Of a stretch of DNA of 64,000 nt, positions 1 through 7,962 are shown one piece after another; position 1 is the stretch's first letter, and each line of letters opens with the position of its first letter. Under the pieces are notes generated by a model. The model was not told the DNA's origin. It ran no database searches and worked only from the letters and a program-made list of their open reading frames with translations. Origin of the DNA: CAVZVZ01 sp963778895 (lineage in GTDB: Bacteria > Actinomycetota > Acidimicrobiia > Acidimicrobiales > Acidimicrobilacustridaceae); the NCBI GenBank assembly GCA_963778895.1, contig CAVZVZ010000005.1, positions 1,922,001 through 1,986,000 on the forward strand, in the 5' to 3' direction. The translations under genes were made by a program, and so were the position numbers.

Positions 1-2
1 CG

Positions 3-467
3 GAGATGCGCGAGGCGATGCGACGCCTGAAGTTCGCCGAGCTGCGCGAGGGCGTCTGGTTGCGTCCGGACAATCTGTTGCCGACACGGGCGCGGGAGGA
101 CCGAGCGGTCATCGACGCGCAGTGCCGCACCATGCGCGGCGAGCCCCACGGTGACGCCAAGTCGTTGGCTTCGGAGTTGTGGGACCTGTCGGCGTGGACG
201 AAAGAAGCGCGCGACCTGCGGCGGGGACTCGACCGATATCTGCCGAGGCTCGAGCAGGGCGACACGATCGTGCTGCGCGACGGGTTCGTGCTGTCGGCCG
301 CGGTGCTGCGTCATCTCCTCGCCGATCCCCTGTTGCCGCCCGAGCTGTTGCCCGCGAGCTGGATGGGCGACGAACTGCGTGAGCGCTACGAGCGGTACGA
401 CACGGCGTTCAAAGAGGTGTGGCGCACCTGGTTCCGGGCCCAGCGGGACCTCGACACTCCCATCTGA
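3..467 (+). CDS. PaaX-family transcriptional repressor, C-terminal part (cut by window edge)
   Basis: The visible 153 or so residues match the C-terminal half of PaaX-type regulators: a GVWLRPDNL segment near the start, then a helical region with DLSAWTKEARDLRRG and a closing ERYDTAFKEVWRTWF helix. In the family this half follows an N-terminal winged helix that binds DNA near aromatic-acid or acyl-CoA catabolic genes and responds to a CoA thioester. That DNA-binding half must lie left of the window, because the frame is open to its edge. The stop is at 465-467, facing panE across a large palindrome. The family call is fairly secure; the regulated pathway is unknown. Confidence 0.7.
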   Translation, partial: EMREAMRRLKFAELREGVWLRPDNLLPTRAREDRAVIDAQCRTMRGEPHGDAKSLASELWDLSAWTKEARDLRRGLDRYLPRLEQGDTIVLRDGFVLSAAVLRHLLADPLLPPELLPASWMGDELRERYERYDTAFKEVWRTWFRAQRDLDTPI

Positions 468-469
468 TT

Positions 470-561
470 CGCGTACTGAAACTGTCACGCGTTGTCACGC
501 GGGCACCGAATCGGTACCGAATCTGCGCCTGTGTGACAGCGCGTGACAACTGCAGTACGCG
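470..561. repeat. 92-bp imperfect palindrome between convergent genes
   Basis: Bases 470-515 and the reverse complement of 516-561 agree at 37 of 46 positions. The centre at 511-520 is TCGGTACCGA. The outer arms are CGCGTACTG (470-478) and CAGTACGCG (553-561). Inside are TGTCACGCG at 483-491 and 493-501, ten bases apart, mirrored by GTGACA at 543-548 and 533-538, also ten apart. It fills the gap between two stop codons (467 and 572), so a bidirectional terminator, a protein-binding array or a palindromic repeat element are all possible. No long T-run follows either arm. Confidence 0.75.
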
Positions 562-571
562 TTCGGATTGG

Positions 572-1507
572 TCAGTCGTGGGAGCCCGTTCGACGCGTGT
601 CGAGGAACCGCAGCTGCTCGTACAGCGCCTGGACCCGCACCATCTCGCCGCCGGCGGCGCGGGCCCGGTCCAGCGGCACGCCGTAGATGGCCCGTAGCTC
701 GAGGGGCCGCCCCGCGTCGTAGTCGAGCTTCATCGATGTGGCGTAGGGGATCATCCGCTCGGTGTCGTCGAGCATCTGCATGACGAACGAATCGGGAATC
801 TCACGCCCACAGGCCGCGGCACCGGCGACGACCTCGCGCATGAGCGCTTCCACGAGCGCACGCGTGTGCCGGTCGGCCATCAATTCGTCGGTGCCGGCGT
901 CGAGCACCACCGACAAACCGTTGTACGGGATGTTCCAGACCAACTTCTTCCACCGGCCGAGCGTCAGGTCGTCGAGCCCGCTGGCGGCGATGCCGGCCCC
1001 GGCCAAGTCGTCGACCAGCGCGGTCACGGCGTCGGTCTCGCCCGTGACTCCGAACTCACCGACCGTGACCCGTCCGAAGTCCAGATGGCGGACATGGCCC
1101 GGACCGGCCTTGTTCGAGCAGATGAAGCACATGGCGCCGAGCACGGTCGAGTCCGGCACGGCGTCGGCCAACACCTCCTCGACCCCCAATCCGTTCTGCA
1201 TGGCGATCACGACCGTGCCGTTGGCCGCCAGCTCCTTGACCGTGTCGATCACACCTTCGGTGTCGGTTGTCTTCACCGCCACGATGACCGCGTCGACTCG
1301 AGGAACCGTGGCCGCCGAGCCGTGGGCCAGCACGTCGGTCAACTCGATGTCGCCGTCGGGCGACTCCACGACCAGGCCGCGCGTCTGCAGGTACGCCAGA
1401 TCGGACCGGGCCACGAAGTGCACGTCATGGCCGGCCGCGGCCAACCGAGCGCCGTAGTACCCACCGATCGCGCCCGTCCCGATCACGGCGTAGGAGCGCT
1501 TCGGCAT
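572..1507 (-). CDS. 2-dehydropantoate 2-reductase-like (ApbA/PanE family)
   Basis: The 311-residue protein opens with the Rossmann motif AVIGTGAIGGYYGARLAAAG (about residues 6-25) that binds NADPH. It has the family signature GRWKKLVWNIPYNGLSVV about two thirds along, which carries the catalytic lysine. The family reduces ketopantoate to pantoate in CoA synthesis, but many actinobacterial paralogues act on other 2-oxo acids, so the substrate is not certain. The length is normal. The ATG at 1507 has a TAGGGT box six bases upstream and no Shine-Dalgarno sequence. It diverges from the MBL hydrolase over only 24 bases, so the two promoters overlap. Confidence 0.8.
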   Translation of the reverse strand: MPKRSYAVIGTGAIGGYYGARLAAAGHDVHFVARSDLAYLQTRGLVVESPDGDIELTDVLAHGSAATVPRVDAVIVAVKTTDTEGVIDTVKELAANGTVVIAMQNGLGVEEVLADAVPDSTVLGAMCFICSNKAGPGHVRHLDFGRVTVGEFGVTGETDAVTALVDDLAGAGIAASGLDDLTLGRWKKLVWNIPYNGLSVVLDAGTDELMADRHTRALVEALMREVVAGAAACGREIPDSFVMQMLDDTERMIPYATSMKLDYDAGRPLELRAIYGVPLDRARAAGGEMVRVQALYEQLRFLDTRRTGSHD

Positions 1508-1513
1508 GAGCCA

Positions 1514-1519
1514 ACCCTA
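1514..1519 (-). promoter_or_regulatory. -10-like box TAGGGT of the panE-like gene
   Basis: The box lies six bases before the start codon, implying a leaderless transcript. It shares two base pairs with the opposing box of the divergent hydrolase. Confidence 0.45.
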
Positions 1520-1523
1520 CGAT
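1518..1523 (+). promoter_or_regulatory. -10-like box TACGAT of the MBL hydrolase
   Basis: The box lies eight bases before the ATG at 1532. No ribosome-binding site is present between them. Confidence 0.4.
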
Positions 1524-1531
1524 GGCCGTCG

Positions 1532-2245
1532 ATGAGCGAGCGCCTGTACTTCCGTCAACTGCTGAGTGGTCGCGACTTCGGGCACGACGACCCCGTCGCT
1601 CGGCAGATGGTCAACTTCGTCTACCTCATCGGTGACCGCGAGAAGGGCGAGGCCGTGGTCGTCGACCCGGCTTACGACATCCGCGGCATCCTCGACGTGC
1701 TCGACGAGGACGACATGCAACTGACGGGCGCGCTCGCCACCCACTACCACCCGGACCATGTCGGCGGCGACATGGCGGGCTACCGCATCTCCGGCGTCAA
1801 CGAGCTGCTCCGCCTGCGGCCGGTGCCCGTTCACGTTCAGAGCGATGAGTCGCCGTGGGTGCAGCGAGTCACCGGCGCGTCCACCTCCGAGCTCGTAGAG
1901 CACGAGGGCGGCGACACGGTGATGGTCGGTGACATCCCGATCGAGTTGATCCACACCCCCGGCCACACCCCCGGCAGCCAGTGCTTCCTCGTCGACGGCC
2001 GGCTGGTGGCGGGCGACACCTTGTTCCTCGAGGGCTGCGGGCGGACCGACCTTCCCGGTGGCGATCCGCGAGCCCTGTACGAGAGCCTCACGCAACGGCT
2101 CGCGAAGGTGCCCGACGACGCCATCCTCTTCCCGGGCCACCTGTACTCCCAGGACCCTTCGGCGTCGATGGGCGACACCCGCCAGCTGAACTTCGTCTTC
2201 CGCCCGCAGACAGAGCAGCAGTGGCTGCAGATGTTCGGCGCCTGA
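1532..2245 (+). CDS. MBL-fold hydrolase, glyoxalase II/persulfide dioxygenase-like
   Basis: A 237-residue metallo-beta-lactamase-fold protein. The metal motif THYHPDHVGGDM sits near residue 72, a second histidine is in HTPGHTPGSQ, a bridging aspartate in VAGDTLFLEGCGRTD, and a last histidine in FPGHLYS. The LEGCGRTDLPGGD stretch resembles persulfide dioxygenases and related glyoxalase II-like enzymes, so a thioester or persulfide substrate is likely, though not decided. A longer reading from upstream is possible in this frame, but homology begins at SERLYFRQL and the ATG at 1532 follows a TACGAT box. Confidence 0.78.
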   Translation: MSERLYFRQLLSGRDFGHDDPVARQMVNFVYLIGDREKGEAVVVDPAYDIRGILDVLDEDDMQLTGALATHYHPDHVGGDMAGYRISGVNELLRLRPVPVHVQSDESPWVQRVTGASTSELVEHEGGDTVMVGDIPIELIHTPGHTPGSQCFLVDGRLVAGDTLFLEGCGRTDLPGGDPRALYESLTQRLAKVPDDAILFPGHLYSQDPSASMGDTRQLNFVFRPQTEQQWLQMFGA

Positions 2246-2336
2246 CCACCTCATCTGGCCCATACGCCCATTTGGTCTGGGTCTTTTGGCCCAAGGTTCG
2301 AGACCAACGCGCCGATGTAGGGGGAAGAACCCCCTC

Positions 2337-3611
2337 ATGCCGCCCCCCCGTGACACGGAGGCGAAACTGCCCAGCCAGCGGACGCGCCAACCACGTCGAG
2401 AACTCGACGAGATCAGAACAGCCCTCAGCAGGTACCGGACCGAGTTCATTCTGCTCCTCACCCCTCGAGGCGAGATCGTCACATCGGCCGAAGGCCTGAC
2501 CTTCGGCTACGGCGACGACGAGTTCGGTCACGCCATCGCCGACCGCGTCCATCCCGACGACATGCCGGCCGTGCTGGCCGTGATCGAGCGGGCCCGCAAC
2601 GAGCCCGAGTTCCGCGAGACGATTCACACCCGCGGCCGGCGGGCGGACGATCGCTGGGGCACCTTCGAGGTCACCGTCATGGACGCGTCGCGCGAACTGA
2701 GCGATGGTGGCGTGGTCCTGCGCGTGCGGGACATCACCGATGAGGTCCACCCACCGGAGGTCCTCACGCCGGGGACCGACCGCTTCCATTCCCTCGCAGC
2801 CGCTCTTCCGCTGGGATTGCTCTCGGCCGACGCCAACGGTTGGGTCGTGTTCAGCAACCGGGCGGTCCAACAGATCTTCAACTTGTCCGCCGACGAGCTC
2901 ATGGGCCGCGGCTGGGAGGACGCCATCCACCCCGACGATCAGCTCGAGGTGCTGGCGGCAACCGAGCAGGTGATCTCGTACGGCCTTCCGGCCCAGGTCG
3001 TGTTCCGGGTCCACACCGCGATGTTCTCCCGCTGGGCGCACGCCAAGTTCGTGCCCCTCGGAGTACCCGAGCGCACGCACGGCTGGATCGCGACCGTCGA
3101 CGACATCACCGATCGCCGCCGGGCGGAGTCCCAACTCGCGCACCAGGCCACGCACGACCCACTCACGAAGCTGCCGAACCGGGTGCTACTCGAAGACCGG
3201 TTGCGACAGGCCTGTGCGCGTCTGCGTCGCGGGGCCGACTCGGTGTCGGTTCTCTTCATCGACCTCGACGGCTTCAAGGCCATCAACGACTCGCTCGGTC
3301 ATCAGGCCGGCGACCGCGTGCTCGTGGAGGTGGCGCAACGGGTCCGTCGCGTCGTACGTGATGTCGACACGGTGGCGCGCTACGCCGGTGATGAGTTCGT
3401 CGTCGTCTGTGAGGGCATCAAGGAGAACGAGATCCCCTATGTCGTGCGGCGCATCGCTCGGGCCGTCGATGAGGTGTTGGTGCTCGACGGTCAGGACGTG
3501 CACGTCGGCGCCAGCATCGGTGTGGCCACCACCTTCGACCCCGACACGCGACTCGATGACCTGTTGGCTCTGGCCGATCAGGACATGTACCGCAACAAGC
3601 GCTCGCGCTAG
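2337..3611 (+). CDS. diguanylate cyclase with two PAS domains
   Basis: A soluble 424-residue signalling protein with two PAS-type sensor domains (about 40-120 and 145-255, the second ending DITDRRRAE) and a C-terminal GGDEF domain starting at the typical THDPLTKLPNRVLLEDRL. The active-site loop reads AGDEF, not GGDEF, a variant seen in active cyclases. RDVD lies exactly five residues before it, which is the RxxD site for c-di-GMP feedback inhibition. It should make c-di-GMP from two GTP in response to an unknown signal; no EAL domain is present. I chose ATG 2337; a TTG at 2286 would add 17 unremarkable residues. Confidence 0.88.
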   Translation: MPPPRDTEAKLPSQRTRQPRRELDEIRTALSRYRTEFILLLTPRGEIVTSAEGLTFGYGDDEFGHAIADRVHPDDMPAVLAVIERARNEPEFRETIHTRGRRADDRWGTFEVTVMDASRELSDGGVVLRVRDITDEVHPPEVLTPGTDRFHSLAAALPLGLLSADANGWVVFSNRAVQQIFNLSADELMGRGWEDAIHPDDQLEVLAATEQVISYGLPAQVVFRVHTAMFSRWAHAKFVPLGVPERTHGWIATVDDITDRRRAESQLAHQATHDPLTKLPNRVLLEDRLRQACARLRRGADSVSVLFIDLDGFKAINDSLGHQAGDRVLVEVAQRVRRVVRDVDTVARYAGDEFVVVCEGIKENEIPYVVRRIARAVDEVLVLDGQDVHVGASIGVATTFDPDTRLDDLLALADQDMYRNKRSR

Positions 3612-3613
3612 CG

Positions 3614-3958
3614 CTAGCGGGCGACTTGGTAGAGCAGCCCGCAATCCCTGCAGCTGAAGTGGTCGACGCCGCCGACCACGTCTTCCATGTCGAGGAAACC
3701 GTTGCCACCGCAGTGGGGGCAGTCGGGGCCCTGACCTACGGCGAGCGCACCGCTGAAGCTCGGGTCGCCCCGCTCGACCAGTCCTGGCCGCAGATCGACG
3801 ACCGGTGCGTAGCCGGTGAGATCGATGCCAGCCTCGTTGTCGTCGACCGTGCCGATGAACGGCTGATCCATCGGACTGACGTCGGGCGCCTCCGGTGGCA
3901 GCCCGGCACGCTGGCGTCGTTCGGCTTTTGCCGCCTCGAGCCGATCGTGCAGATTCAT
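3614..3958 (-). CDS. small zinc-ribbon protein of unknown function
   Basis: A 114-residue protein with a single zinc ribbon at its C-terminus: CPHCGG and, about 25 residues later, CRDCG. The N-terminal half is charged and then low in structure (MNLHDRLEAAKAERRQRAG). I do not recognise a named family. Its stop is two bases from the stop of the convergent diguanylate cyclase. A TAACCT box at 3966-3971 stands seven bases before its ATG, so it probably has its own leaderless promoter. It diverges from the sulfatase-like hydrolase at 4024. Confidence 0.7.
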   Translation of the reverse strand: MNLHDRLEAAKAERRQRAGLPPEAPDVSPMDQPFIGTVDDNEAGIDLTGYAPVVDLRPGLVERGDPSFSGALAVGQGPDCPHCGGNGFLDMEDVVGGVDHFSCRDCGLLYQVAR

Positions 3959-3965
3959 CGACGGA

Positions 3966-3971
3966 AGGTTA
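3966..3971 (-). promoter_or_regulatory. -10-like box TAACCT of the zinc-ribbon gene
   Basis: Seven bases separate the box from the ATG at 3958. Confidence 0.4.
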
Positions 3972-4010
3972 CTCCCGCATAGGCCAAATTGCCTACGCGT
4001 GGGCCGGTCC

Positions 4011-4016
4011 TAAGCT
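4011..4016 (+). promoter_or_regulatory. -10-like box TAAGCT of the sulfatase-like hydrolase
   Basis: Seven bases separate the box from the ATG at 4024. Confidence 0.45.
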
Positions 4017-4023
4017 CGGCCCA

Positions 4024-5307
4024 ATGGCCGATCTGTTGGCATTGTCCGCCCGGATCATCGACGGGACATCGCACGAACCAGGTAGCCGCATCACGCTCGA
4101 GCTCTCGGAGGTGGCGAGCGGCGTGGCGCTCGTCGAGTCGTTCTCGAATGTCGTGGTGATCGACGGTGGTGCGGGCCTCGTGCTGTTCGACGCGAGTCTG
4201 CAGCCGCTCGGAAATGCCGTCGTCTCGGGGATTCGCGGTTGGTCGCACCTGCCGGTCCATACGCTCGTCTACACCCACGGCCACGTCGATCACGTCGGCG
4301 GCGCGCATTCGATCGTCGCCGACGCGGCCGAACGTGGCGACCGGCCTCCCGACATCGTCGCTCACGAGGCCGTGCCCGCACGGTTCCGCCGGTACGACCT
4401 GACGAACGGGTACAACGCGGTCATCAACCACCGGCAGTTCGCGCGCAGTGGGCTGGTGCAGGGCGCGGACGTAGATCGGCCACCGATGTTCCCCCGGAAC
4501 TGGGTGCAGCCGACCATGACCTACGCCGACCGCTTGCAGGTCAAGGTCGGCGATCTCGACATCGAACTGCGCCATGGCCTCGGCGAGACCGACGACCACA
4601 CGTGGGCGTGGATCCCCGAGCACGAGGCGGTGTGCGTCGGCGACTTCGTGATCTGGGCGTTCCCCAACGCCGGCAACCCGCAGAAGGTGCAGCGCTACCC
4701 CTTGGAATGGGCGCAGTGCCTGCGCGAGATGCAGGCGCTCGAGCCGGAGCTGCTGTTGCCGGCGCACGGCTTGCCCGTGGGTGGCAAAGAGCGCGTGCAT
4801 CGCCTGCTCGACGACTGTGCGACCGCGCTCGAGTCTTTGGTTCGCCAAACACTGAGCCTGATGAACGAAGGCGCCACGCTCGACACGATCGTGCACACGG
4901 TCAAGGTGCCCGAGGGGTTGCTCGATCGGCCGTACTTGCGTCCGACGTACGACGACCCCGAGTTCGTCGTACGCAACATCTGGCGGCGCTACGGCGGGTG
5001 GTACGACGGCAACCCCGCCAACCTCAAGCCCGCGCCCAGCGCTGCGGTAGCGGTCGAGGTGGCGAAGCTCGCGGGTGGGGCGGAGGTGCTCGCCGCCCAT
5101 GCCCTCGAGATGGCCACCGCCGCCGTCCCGGACTTGCGGGTGGCCGCGCACCTCGTCGAGATGGCCCACGACGCGGCGCCCGAGTCGGCCGAGGTCAACG
5201 AAGCACGCGCGGAGATCTATCGGCGTCGTCGTGATGCAGAGACGTCGTTGATGGCCAAGGCGATCTTCGGAGCCGCGGCCGACGAGTCAGACCCGCCCGC
5301 GACCTAG
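4024..5307 (+). CDS. alkyl sulfatase-like MBL hydrolase with dimerisation domain
   Basis: A 427-residue protein. The N-terminal metallo-beta-lactamase domain has the metal motif YTHGHVDHVGGAHS near residue 82, GETDDHTWAW, CVGDFVIW and LPAHGLPVGG. The region after about residue 290 (RPTYDDPEFVVRNIWRRYGGWYDGNPANLKP) is the hallmark of the alkyl sulfatase dimerisation domain. Known relatives hydrolyse alkyl sulfate esters or act as general MBL esterases. No signal peptide is visible, so it is probably cytoplasmic. The sterol-carrier-like third domain of full-length SdsA1 enzymes appears to be missing. The open frame extends further upstream but the homology does not. Confidence 0.8.
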   Translation: MADLLALSARIIDGTSHEPGSRITLELSEVASGVALVESFSNVVVIDGGAGLVLFDASLQPLGNAVVSGIRGWSHLPVHTLVYTHGHVDHVGGAHSIVADAAERGDRPPDIVAHEAVPARFRRYDLTNGYNAVINHRQFARSGLVQGADVDRPPMFPRNWVQPTMTYADRLQVKVGDLDIELRHGLGETDDHTWAWIPEHEAVCVGDFVIWAFPNAGNPQKVQRYPLEWAQCLREMQALEPELLLPAHGLPVGGKERVHRLLDDCATALESLVRQTLSLMNEGATLDTIVHTVKVPEGLLDRPYLRPTYDDPEFVVRNIWRRYGGWYDGNPANLKPAPSAAVAVEVAKLAGGAEVLAAHALEMATAAVPDLRVAAHLVEMAHDAAPESAEVNEARAEIYRRRRDAETSLMAKAIFGAAADESDPPAT

Positions 5308-6096
5308 CCCGTTGTCGTGCCGCCGTCGATGGCCAGGATCGCACCGTTGACGTAGTACGCATCGTCGGAGCCGACGTACGCGACCATCGCCGCGACCGAC
5401 TCGGGTTCTTGCATGTCGCGGGTGAGGTACTGCCGCGACACGAGCGACATGCTGGCGCCTTCGGGCGGCGCGAAGCCGGCGATGATCCCGGTGTTCACCC
5501 CACCGGGGCACACGGCGTTGACGCGCATGCCGGTGCGCCCGTATTCGACAGCCATCGACTTGGTGATCCCGACGAGAGCGTGCTTCGACGCGCAGTACGC
5601 CGCGCAGTAAGCCTGTCCGATCATCCCTGCGGTCGACGCGAGGTTCACGATGTTGCCCGCTGCGCTCGAGCAGGTGCGGGATCGCGGCCTGGCTCAAGTA
5701 GAAGGGCCCCGCGGCGTTCACCGCGATCATGGCGTTGAAGCGCTCGATGCTCTCGTCGGTGCTGTGCGCCGAGCCGCCGATGCCCGCGATGTTGCACAAC
5801 ACGTCGAGGCCACCGAACGCGTCGACCACATCGGCGACGAGCGTCTGGCATGCGCCGGGGTCGGTGACGTCGATCTGGCTGGCCTGCGCCGAACCGCCGT
5901 GATCAACGATGTGCTTGGCCGTGTCGGCCGCACCCTCGCCGTTGATGTCGGCACACCAGACCGAGGCGCCTTCGGCCGCGAGGCGCAGCGCGGTGGCGCG
6001 CCCGATGCCGCCGGCGGAGCCGGTCACGAGCGCGACCTTGTCCCGGTAGCGGTGGGGCAGGTCGGAGTCGGAGAACGGGTCGGACGGCGGCGCCAC
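5304..6096 (-). CDS. short-chain dehydrogenase/reductase (one apparent frameshift)
   Basis: This is a classical SDR: the cofactor motif VTGSAGGIGRATALRLAAEG, the DVTD aspartate, the NIAGIGG segment, then the catalytic serine region (NLASTAGMIG) and the YCASKHALVGITKSMAVEYG motif with Tyr and Lys. The first two parts lie in one frame and the rest (5304-5648) in another. Removing one G from a GGG run near 5660 joins them as SGNIVNLAS. Joined, the length (about 263) is usual for the family. GTG at 6096 follows a GAGGAGG ribosome site. It probably oxidises a hydroxyl or hydroxyacyl substrate; which one is unknown. Its stop overlaps the end of the preceding plus-strand gene. Confidence 0.8.
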
Positions 6097-6168
6097 GGGG
6101 GCCTCCTCGGCTGAACGAAATGGAACCTGTTCTCAGTCTGGGCGGCGACGGCGGTGGCTGTCGATTCG

Positions 6169-6174
6169 TATGCT
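6169..6174 (+). promoter_or_regulatory. -10-like box TATGCT of the acyl-CoA dehydrogenase
   Basis: Six bases separate the box from the ATG at 6181. The same TTCGTATGCT string recurs before the gene at 15915. Confidence 0.5.
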
Positions 6175-6180
6175 CCTCCC

Positions 6181-7359
6181 ATGAACGCCGATCCCAACGC
6201 CGAGGTCCGCGCCGAGCTGCTCGAGCTCGTCCGGTCCTTCACCGCCAACGAGATCATCCCCACGGCGGCGAAGTACGACCACGACGACGAGTACCCCGAG
6301 GCCCTCGTCGAGAAGATGAAAGCGCTCGGTCTGTTCGGCATCACGGTGCCCGAGGAGTACGGCGGACTGGGCCTCGACATCCTGACCTACGCCCAGATCG
6401 TCGAGGAGTTGGCGTTCGGCTGGATGAGCGTGAGCGGCTTCCTCAACACGCACTTCATGGCGTGCTTCTTGATCAAGACCTACGGGACCGAAGACCAGAA
6501 GAAGCGCCTGCTCCCCGCGATGGCGACCGGCGAGATCCGCGCCGCCTACTCACTGAGCGAGCCCGATGCGGGCAGCGACGTAGCCGCCATTCGTACGCGA
6601 GCGACGCGTGACGGTGACGACTACGTCGTGAACGGCACGAAGATGTGGCTCACGAACGGGCGTGAGGCGCGTGTCGTCGTGACGCTCGTGCGCACCAACC
6701 CCGATCCCGAGGCCAAGCATCGTGGATTGAGCGTCCTGCTCGTCGAGAAGGAGCCGGGTGACTCGTTCGAGGGCATCACCGTCGGGCCGAACATCCACAA
6801 ACTGGGCTACCGCGGGGTCGAGACGGTCGAGCTGACGTTCGGCGATCACCGGGTGCCGGCGGCGAACCTGCTCGGCGGCGAGGAGGGTGTGGGCTTCCAC
6901 CAGATGATGACGGCCGTCGAGCTCGGGCGGATCAACATCTCGGCGCGCGCGGTCGGTGTCGCCCGGCGGGCCTTCGAGGAGTCGATCCGGTACGCGCAGC
7001 AGCGAGAGACGTTCGGTCGGCCGATCGCGCAGCACCAGGCCATCCAGTTCAAGCTGGCCGAGATGGGCACCAAGCTCCACGCGGCCCGACTCGTCTGTTA
7101 CGACGCGGCGCGCCGCAAGCAGGCGGGCGAGCGCGCCGACCTCGAAGCCGGCATGGCCAAGTACTTCTGCTCGGAGGCGTGCTGGGAGATCTGCCAGGAA
7201 GCGCTACGCATCCACGGCGGCAACGGCTACGCCGCGGAGTACCCGATCGAACGGCTCTACCGGGACGCGCCGCTCATGATCGTGGGCGAAGGCACCAACG
7301 AGATCCAGAAGATGGTGATCGGTCGCCGGTTGCTCGAGGAGTACCGGCTCGAGGTGTGA
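6181..7359 (+). CDS. acyl-CoA dehydrogenase
   Basis: A 392-residue flavoprotein of the acyl-CoA dehydrogenase family: N-terminal helical domain, the FAD-binding segment AYSLSEPDAGSDVAAIRTRA, the middle beta domain with GTKMWLTNG, and the C-terminal helical domain with YAQQRETFGRPIAQHQAIQ and RIHGGNGYAAEYPIERLYRDA. The catalytic glutamate expected near IVGEGTNEIQ is present. It would introduce the alpha-beta double bond in an acyl-CoA and pass electrons to ETF. Chain-length preference cannot be read. A GTG nine codons upstream is possible, but ATG 6181 sits just after the TATGCT box. Confidence 0.92.
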   Translation: MNADPNAEVRAELLELVRSFTANEIIPTAAKYDHDDEYPEALVEKMKALGLFGITVPEEYGGLGLDILTYAQIVEELAFGWMSVSGFLNTHFMACFLIKTYGTEDQKKRLLPAMATGEIRAAYSLSEPDAGSDVAAIRTRATRDGDDYVVNGTKMWLTNGREARVVVTLVRTNPDPEAKHRGLSVLLVEKEPGDSFEGITVGPNIHKLGYRGVETVELTFGDHRVPAANLLGGEEGVGFHQMMTAVELGRINISARAVGVARRAFEESIRYAQQRETFGRPIAQHQAIQFKLAEMGTKLHAARLVCYDAARRKQAGERADLEAGMAKYFCSEACWEICQEALRIHGGNGYAAEYPIERLYRDAPLMIVGEGTNEIQKMVIGRRLLEEYRLEV

Positions 7360-7363
7360 GCCA

Positions 7364-7843
7364 TTAGCCGGTGAAGCGCGGCGTCGTGGCCGCGGCGACC
7401 GCGACGGTGGTGGTCGGCGCCTCGGTGGTGGTCGGATCGGTCTGCGGCGGGGCCTCACAAGAGCCGTCCAGCACGACGTCGGCGGTCAGCGGCACATCGA
7501 ACGACCCCTTCACGGTGAAGGTGACGGTGACGCTCAGCGTGACGGTGCCAACGGTGTCACCGGAGACGATGTTGCTCCCCGAGATGACCTCGTCGGCGCC
7601 CGTGAAGGGATTGGGCGAGAAGGTCACGGTGCCTTCGGCCGCACCCGACAGTGTGGCGGTGCCGGCGACGCCATCGGCGCCGATCAGGTTGTCGAACTCC
7701 CAGAACAAGGTGAAGGTTCCGGGTGTCGTGCACTCGAAGTCGCCTTCCATGACTGCGGCTTGTTGCGCGCCCGAGGGCGCGGCCGAGACGGCAACGAATG
7801 CTCCAACGATGGCGAACGCGATCGCGATGGCGCGTAAACGCAT
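7364..7843 (-). CDS. secreted protein of unknown function
   Basis: A 159-residue exported protein. It begins MRLRAIAIAFAIVGAFVAV with a signal-peptide cleavage likely after SGA or AQA, followed by a beta-rich domain of about 110 residues (EGDFECTTPGTFTLFWEF onwards) and a Thr-rich tail (TTTEAPTTTVAVAAATT). Two cysteines, in FECTT and GSCEA, could form a disulfide. ATG 7843 is preceded by a GGGAGGT ribosome site, unlike the leaderless neighbours. The long Val/Thr strands (TVTLSVTVTFTVKG) suggest an immunoglobulin-like fold. I do not recognise a family. Confidence 0.65.
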   Translation of the reverse strand: MRLRAIAIAFAIVGAFVAVSAAPSGAQQAAVMEGDFECTTPGTFTLFWEFDNLIGADGVAGTATLSGAAEGTVTFSPNPFTGADEVISGSNIVSGDTVGTVTLSVTVTFTVKGSFDVPLTADVVLDGSCEAPPQTDPTTTEAPTTTVAVAAATTPRFTG

Positions 7844-7925
7844 GTGAGGACCTCCCAGCCCGAATGTCCGGGCGATCCTAGCCATCGAGCCGTTGTCACC
7901 AGGGGATTCCCACAAACATGCAGGC

Positions 7926-7954
7926 TTGACTGTTTGTTTATCGGCTGATAGAAG
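7926..7954 (+). promoter_or_regulatory. promoter and possible operator of the TetR gene
   Basis: TTGACT at 7926-7931 and TAGAAG at 7949-7954 are 17 bases apart, like -35 and -10 boxes. Between them the dyad TATC-GGCT-GATA (7939-7950) could be a TetR site for autoregulation. Confidence 0.35.
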
Positions 7955-7962
7955 TCCAGGTC

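Noticed and set aside
3600..3618. Short palindrome GCTAGCGCTAGC at the convergent end of the cyclase gene
   Set aside because: It is only about 12 bases with no extended stem or T-run and is partly coding, so it is probably chance.
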